Source: Bryobacteraceae bacterium (lineage in GTDB: Bacteria; Acidobacteriota; Terriglobia; Bryobacterales; Bryobacteraceae). Taken from it: a stretch of DNA of 37,577 nt. The stretch covers positions 79,086 through 116,662 of the forward strand of contig JANWXD010000008.1 in assembly GCA_025055455.1 (NCBI GenBank). The letters are read 5' to 3'. Both the position numbers and the translations under genes were made by a program. Under the pieces are notes generated by a model, which did not search any database, was not told the DNA's origin, and was given only the letters and a program-made list of their open reading frames with translations. Of this stretch, positions 33,480 through 37,577 are shown piece after piece (positions within the stretch are counted from its first letter, which is position 1; each line of letters starts with the position of its first letter).

Positions 33480-35594
33480 CTACGGCTTGGTGTATGCCGC
33501 CGCCTCCACCCCGGCATTGATGCGCACCTCGGTCACCTTCTGCTCGCCGCGCTTCTGGCCGCCCTGATACAGCGTCGTGACGAACGGCAGTTTCAGACCT
33601 TCCGCCTCCCGCCAGTCCGAGTACACTTCCTCCAACTCGCCGGGCGCGCCCATCAAGCCCCCCACGTAGGTCTTCTTCACGAGCAGGTTGGTCTCCGGAT
33701 CCACATACAACTTGACTTGTAACTTCCGCGATGCATCACTTACGGCCACCACTTCCAGTTTCTTCCCTTGAAACTCCTCGGTACCCGCCCACTGCACCGT
33801 GTAATCGGGCCGCTCGAGGTTGCGCAACAAGAGGACTGTGTTCCGAAACAGGGCAGCCTCGAGCTCCGTCTTCATTTGCGACGGAGCATCCCGCACGCCC
33901 TGCGGCGTTTTCATCCAGGCCGTCTGGCCGTCGAAGCCTTGCACGATTTCCCCCATGGGTGTCGTCACTTTCTCGAGCAACTTTCCCTCCACATTGACTG
34001 TGGATTCGCTCGAGAGACTGAATTCCCCTTGTGGCGTGGACATGGTTACCGAAGCCCGCAGCACATAGTCCTTAACTTGGTCCAGCTTCGCCCCGCCGAG
34101 AGCTTCGCGCACCGCGGCGAGAATCCGCTTGCCGCGCGCGGTCGTCTCCGGCGTAGCTGCCGCCAGCTCGGCCGGTTTCGGCTGCGGAATTGTGATATCC
34201 CAGGCCACGACCTTGCCGAAAGCGGACAGCGGCCGCTCGAAACCTTTTTCCCTGCCCAAGACCAGTACGGTGAGCTTTTCCAGATCCAGGCGGCTCCGGG
34301 CAGCCCGCAGCACATCGGCGGGCGTGACTTTCTCGATGCCGGCCCGGAAGCGCTGGAGATAATCGCGCGGATAGCCGTAGTATTCGTAGCTCACCATGCG
34401 CTCGACGATCTCCTGCGTGGAATCGAACTCGAAGGCGAAGCCCTTCAAGATCGAGTCGCGGGCCCGCGTGAATTCGGAGGGTTCCACCTCGATTTGGCGC
34501 AGCTTGGCGATCTCGGCGCGAATCGCCTCCAGAATCCGCGCTGTGGTCTCGAGCTTCGTATTGCCAAAGGCGCGGAAGATGCCGGGCCGATCCCATCCGG
34601 CTTCCCAAACCGAACCCGTGGCGTAGGCCAGACCGGCCGCGGTGCGCACGTTGTTCAGCAGCCGCCAGCTCAGCACGCTGTTGGCCACCGTCAGAGCGAA
34701 GTAATCGGGATCGTCGCGCCGGCCCGCCAAGCCCCCGACCAGCACCCAGGACTGGTTGACGTCTTCTTTGTTGATGAGGTAGATTTCGCCCGCGACCCGG
34801 CTTTCGACCGTAGGGGGCGCGGGCTTCGGCCGGCCGCCGCGGGGCCACGCTCCGAAGATCCTCTCGATCCGGGCGCGCATGTCGCTCGAACGGAAGTCGC
34901 CCCACACGCCCATAATGACGTTCTCCGGCTGGAAAAACTCTCGATGGAACCGCACCAGATCGTCCCGGGTGATCGAGTCGATGGTTTCGTACTCCGGCTG
35001 CCGCCCGTAGGGACTGTCTTTGCTGTACAGGATCCGGGCGAATTCGCGAAAGGCCACGCCCGAGGGGTCGTCGTTGCGCCGCGCAATCGCGTCGCGTTGA
35101 GCGATCTTGGCCAGCTCGATCTTGTCCTGGGGAAACGCCGGGTTGCGCAGCAGGTCGGCCAGAATTTCCAAGCCCCGGTCGACGTCCTCTTTGAGGACCA
35201 ACATGGTCGCTCGCCCAAACTCCAAGCCGATGCTGGTCTCCACCACGGCCGCCAGGCGGTCCAGCTCTTCGTCCAACTGGTCTCCGGAGCGCGACGTGCT
35301 GCCGCCCGTGCGCATCACCGTTCCGGTGATGGAGGCGAGACCAGCTTTCCCCGGGGGCTCCCACCGCGCGCCCGTGCGGACGAGGGCGGTGGCGCCGATC
35401 AGTGGCAGCTCCCGGTCTTCGACAAGGTAGACCACCATGCCGTTGGCCAGCTCGAAGCGCACCGGTTCCGGCGCTTTGATCTCGCCGAGGGGCGGGAATT
35501 TCAGATCCCGGTAACTTTTCGGGATGGGCTGCGCTGCCAGCGTCGCCCATCCCAGGGCAATTCCGGCGGCGAAAATCTGCAAGGCGTGTTTCAC
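33480..35594 (-). CDS. M16 peptidase-like protein without zinc motif, with C-terminal extension
   Basis: The protein has 704 residues with a signal peptide of about 21 residues ending LAAQ. Residues about 45-470 form two M16 halves. At the position of HxxEH the chain reads LASITGTVMRTGG, so zinc cannot bind and this is the non-catalytic partner, as in M16B heterodimers. Residues about 480-704 form an extra beta-rich domain (SVTMSTPQGEFSLSSES, MGEIVQGFDGQTAWMKTP, VKLYVDPETNLLVKK) resembling LolA/LppX-type half-barrels of lipoprotein handling. It lies 18 bases after the catalytic M16 gene, and the two probably form a periplasmic complex. Confidence 0.85.
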   Translation of the reverse strand: MKHALQIFAAGIALGWATLAAQPIPKSYRDLKFPPLGEIKAPEPVRFELANGMVVYLVEDRELPLIGATALVRTGARWEPPGKAGLASITGTVMRTGGSTSRSGDQLDEELDRLAAVVETSIGLEFGRATMLVLKEDVDRGLEILADLLRNPAFPQDKIELAKIAQRDAIARRNDDPSGVAFREFARILYSKDSPYGRQPEYETIDSITRDDLVRFHREFFQPENVIMGVWGDFRSSDMRARIERIFGAWPRGGRPKPAPPTVESRVAGEIYLINKEDVNQSWVLVGGLAGRRDDPDYFALTVANSVLSWRLLNNVRTAAGLAYATGSVWEAGWDRPGIFRAFGNTKLETTARILEAIRAEIAKLRQIEVEPSEFTRARDSILKGFAFEFDSTQEIVERMVSYEYYGYPRDYLQRFRAGIEKVTPADVLRAARSRLDLEKLTVLVLGREKGFERPLSAFGKVVAWDITIPQPKPAELAAATPETTARGKRILAAVREALGGAKLDQVKDYVLRASVTMSTPQGEFSLSSESTVNVEGKLLEKVTTPMGEIVQGFDGQTAWMKTPQGVRDAPSQMKTELEAALFRNTVLLLRNLERPDYTVQWAGTEEFQGKKLEVVAVSDASRKLQVKLYVDPETNLLVKKTYVGGLMGAPGELEEVYSDWREAEGLKLPFVTTLYQGGQKRGEQKVTEVRINAGVEAAAYTKP

Positions 35595-35612
35595 GACGTC
35601 CTCCTGGGGTTT

Positions 35613-37106
35613 CTATTGGGTGGCCTCCGCCGGTTCGATGACCCCAACCGTGCGGTTTGCCCGCGTGAATGTCGCTCGAGCGACGCGCTGGATGTCGGCG
35701 GCGGTCACCGCCTCGATCCGCTCGAGGTAGCGGAACAGGTTGCGCCAGTCGCCCGTGAGAACTTGCCACCGCGCCAGCTGCAAGGCCATCGTGGAGTTGT
35801 CGCGGAGCTGGTCGAGGAGATTGGCGCGGGCCCGCCGCTTGACCCCCTCCAACTCTTCTGGTTTCACGAGCTCGGTCTTCAATTTCTCGATCTCTTCGTC
35901 GAGCGCCTTTTCCACCTCTTCGTTGGTGCGGCCCGGCGCCGTGAAGGCCGCAAAAAGGAACAGGCCCGGGTATTTCTCCCCCGGGAGCCCGGGAAATCCG
36001 AACGCCTGCACGGCCACCTTCTTGTCCCGCACCAGGCTGCGGTAGAGCCGCGACGAGCGTCCCTCGCTCAGCAGGCTGCTCAAGGCTTCGTAGACGGCGT
36101 GGTCCGGATGCAAGATGTTGCCTTTGTGATAGCCCACGAACACCAGCCGTTGTGCTTGGAGTCGCAGGGTGACGCGCTTTTCGGCTTCTTGCGGCGGCTC
36201 GACGGTCCGCAGCGACTCCGGCTTCGGCCCTCCCGGAATTCGGCCAAAATACTTTTCGGCCAGCTTCCGCACGCGAGCGGGATCGACGTCCCCGACGATA
36301 ACGCCGGTCAGATTCGCGGGCGAGTAATACTTCCGGAAGAAGGCCTCCGCGTCGGCCCGGGTGATGTTCTCCAGGTCGCTCATGTGCCCCACCACCGGCT
36401 CGCCGTAAGGATGCGCCTTGTAAGCGGCCGCGAGAAACTCCTCGAGCAGCTTGCCGATGGGATTGCTCTCCGTCCGCATCCGCCGTTCTTCCATGACCAC
36501 GTCGCGCTCTTTGTAAAACTCCCGCAACACCGGCTTGAGGAACCGCTCCGATTCCAGGTAAAACCACAGCTCGATCGCATTGGACGGCAAACTGTAGTAA
36601 TAAGTCGTCCAGTCCCAGGAGGTGCTGGCGTTCAAACCGCGGCCGCCTTCGCGCGTGATCGCCTCGGCGAATTCGTTCGGCACGACGAACTTGCCCGCTC
36701 TTTCCTGCGCGGCTTGGAACTCGGCCTCGAGCTGCTTCAACTTTTGCGGGTCCGCGCCGGCGCCCTTGCGCCGCTCGGCCTGCAGCGCAGCGAACGCCTG
36801 GTCGACCCGTTCCAGCGACAGGCGCTCTTCGGCATAGTTGTTCGTTCCGATCGTGTCCGTGCCCTTGAAGGCCATGTGCTCGAAAATGTGGGCCAGACCG
36901 GTGATGCCTTTGACTTCCTGCGCCGCGCCCACATCCGCCCAGGTCAGAAAAGAGGCCACCGGCGCATTGTGGCGCTCGAGCACCAAAAACCGCATGCCGT
37001 TCGGCAGCACAAACTCGCTGACGCGCTTCTGAATTTCGGCGAAACTTTCCTGCGCCGCCAGGGGCGTTGCCGCCAGCCAGGCGGCGAACACGAAACGCAA
37101 AGACAT
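35613..37106 (-). CDS. M16 family zinc peptidase, catalytic subunit
   Basis: The protein has 497 residues with a signal peptide of about 19 residues ending LAAQ. The inverted zinc motif is HIFEH (His73, Glu76, His77) in GITGLAHIFEHMAFKGTD; a downstream glutamate in the FYLESERFL segment probably completes the site. Between them, residues about 94-140 form a charged helical insertion (QKLKQLEAEFQAAQERAG), unusual for compact M16B enzymes. The second half carries DHAVYEALSSLLSEGRSSRL and RLVFVGYHKG. Such periplasmic peptidases degrade peptides and misfolded fragments. The start is ATG 37106, with GGGAGAG just upstream. The gene is coupled with the non-catalytic partner. Confidence 0.9.
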   Translation of the reverse strand: MSLRFVFAAWLAATPLAAQESFAEIQKRVSEFVLPNGMRFLVLERHNAPVASFLTWADVGAAQEVKGITGLAHIFEHMAFKGTDTIGTNNYAEERLSLERVDQAFAALQAERRKGAGADPQKLKQLEAEFQAAQERAGKFVVPNEFAEAITREGGRGLNASTSWDWTTYYYSLPSNAIELWFYLESERFLKPVLREFYKERDVVMEERRMRTESNPIGKLLEEFLAAAYKAHPYGEPVVGHMSDLENITRADAEAFFRKYYSPANLTGVIVGDVDPARVRKLAEKYFGRIPGGPKPESLRTVEPPQEAEKRVTLRLQAQRLVFVGYHKGNILHPDHAVYEALSSLLSEGRSSRLYRSLVRDKKVAVQAFGFPGLPGEKYPGLFLFAAFTAPGRTNEEVEKALDEEIEKLKTELVKPEELEGVKRRARANLLDQLRDNSTMALQLARWQVLTGDWRNLFRYLERIEAVTAADIQRVARATFTRANRTVGVIEPAEATQ

Positions 37107-37166
37107 AACGCTCTCCCGCGTGTTGATCCCCCCTACGCTAGCACGAAACGGTGATGCCGGGCCGGC

Positions 37167-37577
37167 TCAGCGGACCTGCCGCACCATCTGCTCGAGTCTC
37201 TCCAAAGCTGGCTCCAAGCGTTGCGGCTTGCGCAGCACGCCCTCGAATAGGTCCCCGCGCCGCTCGAACCGCTCGAGAACGTTCCGGATGTGAAATTGCG
37301 CGGGCGACAGCCCCGGCGTGACCTCGGCCCACTCGAGCGGCGTCGCCACCGGCGCCCCCGGAAGCGGCCGGGCCACGTACGGGGCCGAGACCGTCTTGCC
37401 GCGGCCGTTTTGCAGGTAGTCGAAGTACACCTTGCCCTTCTCGCGCGAGGCCACGGCGCGCGGCGCGGGGTCAATGCTCGCCGTGCATCCGTTCCGCCCC
37501 CGTCCCGTCGGCCTCGTGCTGACCCGGCTGCCGGGGCTGAAGGAGAGCGTGCTCGAGGGCACGGTCGCGGCCACCCG
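37167..37577 (-). CDS. LigD polymerase domain, C-terminal part (incomplete)
   Basis: Residues encoded from about 37463 down to 37167 match the C-terminal third of the LigD primase-polymerase domain of bacterial NHEJ. The motifs are KGKVYFDYLQNGRGKTVSAP, GAPVATPLEWAEV and FHIRNVLERF. Upstream of about 37463 the frame stays open to the window edge, but the translation no longer resembles the domain (Ser, Thr and Arg-rich). The rest of the polymerase domain, with the catalytic aspartates, is therefore either outside the window, frameshifted, or absent. No Ku or ligase domain is visible here. See the finding on the junction. Confidence 0.65.
   Translation of the reverse strand, partial: RVAATVPSSTLSFSPGSRVSTRPTGRGRNGCTASIDPAPRAVASREKGKVYFDYLQNGRGKTVSAPYVARPLPGAPVATPLEWAEVTPGLSPAQFHIRNVLERFERRGDLFEGVLRKPQRLEPALERLEQMVRQVR
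37474..37577 (+). CDS. Possible molybdopterin-binding (MoCF-type) protein, fragment
   Basis: From ATG 37474, or an open frame from 37420, the plus strand reads an orderly chain VHPFRPRPVGLVLTRLPGLK, then ESVLEGTVAAT, to the window edge. The FRPRPVGLVLT segment resembles the start of a MoaB/Mog-type molybdopterin-binding domain, which normally follows an N-terminal part. That N-terminal part is not encoded upstream: TAG at 37417 closes the frame. Family assignment is tentative and based on memory of the motif only. Confidence 0.3.
   Translation, partial: MLAVHPFRPRPVGLVLTRLPGLKESVLEGTVAAT

Noticed and set aside
34072-36567. 831-residue minus-strand frame offset from the M16 genes
   Set aside because: It is a frame-shifted shadow spanning the true gene boundary at 35594-35613.
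33768-37154. Very long plus-strand open frame (1128 residues) antisense to both M16 genes
   Set aside because: It has no recognisable domain, is His/Arg/Gly-rich, and mirrors the M16 genes, which have signal peptides and catalytic motifs. High GC third positions keep antisense frames open.
1-37577. CRISPR array, tRNA/rRNA gene, insertion sequence or prophage
   Set aside because: No regularly spaced repeats, no tRNA-like T-loop outside coding genes, and no transposase, integrase or phage protein in any plausible frame.

Overview
This window is very GC-rich bacterial chromosome with strongly GC-rich third codon positions. The gene families point to an Acidobacteriota, most likely of the Solibacter/Bryobacter group. 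They include an Oar-type TonB-dependent receptor with a carboxypeptidase-regulatory N-terminus, a YVTN-propeller/phosphoesterase fusion, a NIPSNAP protein, paired M16 peptidases and a phoH-ybeY-corC-era operon. This placement is inference from gene content; no rRNA or tRNA gene was found.

Layout. (1) 1-1822: the 3' end of gltS converges on a DAACS-family symporter, with a 16-bp palindrome between them. (2) 1928-8558: an MFS transporter is translationally coupled (ATGA) to an FCD-type GntR regulator. Divergent from them are a large TonB-dependent receptor and a sialidase-fold protein. The 163-bp divergent gap holds two oppositely oriented sigma70-like promoters whose -10 elements share one inverted repeat, a good operator candidate. 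(3) 8643-16668: five minus-strand genes, in transcription order phosphoesterase, sugar isomerase/epimerase, neutral-ceramidase-like protein, OsmC-like protein and secreted glycosidase-like protein. Together (2) and (3) look like a scavenging locus for an external glycan or glycolipid.

(4) 16721-21335: a NIPSNAP protein, an M48 metallopeptidase, a class V aminotransferase and an inner-membrane sulfatase/phosphotransferase-fold protein. (5) 21484-23264: ribD-ribE, coupled, for riboflavin synthesis. (6) 23369-27362: a compact minus-strand operon phoH-ybeY-corC-era-BON with overlapping genes and a structured leader; it concerns RNA processing, ribosome maturation and membrane ion handling. (7) 27659-30756: a zinc-type quinone oxidoreductase/alcohol dehydrogenase, a small outer-membrane barrel protein and an Nramp-fold transporter that lacks the usual metal-binding motifs.

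(8) 30812-33367: an OPT-family transporter coupled to a 62-residue protein and an overlapping nucleotidyltransferase, resembling a toxin-antitoxin-like pair. (9) 33480-37106: two secreted M16 peptidases, one with the zinc motif and one without it but with an extra C-terminal domain. (10) 37167-37577: the C-terminal piece of a LigD polymerase domain meets, head to head, what looks like the interior of a molybdopterin-binding protein. This may be a rearrangement or assembly junction.

No CRISPR array, transposase, integrase, prophage or known defence island was seen. The least explained items are the overlapping divergent promoters, the small protein/nucleotidyltransferase pair, the unusual Nramp-like protein, the orphan glycosidase-like protein and the right-end junction.
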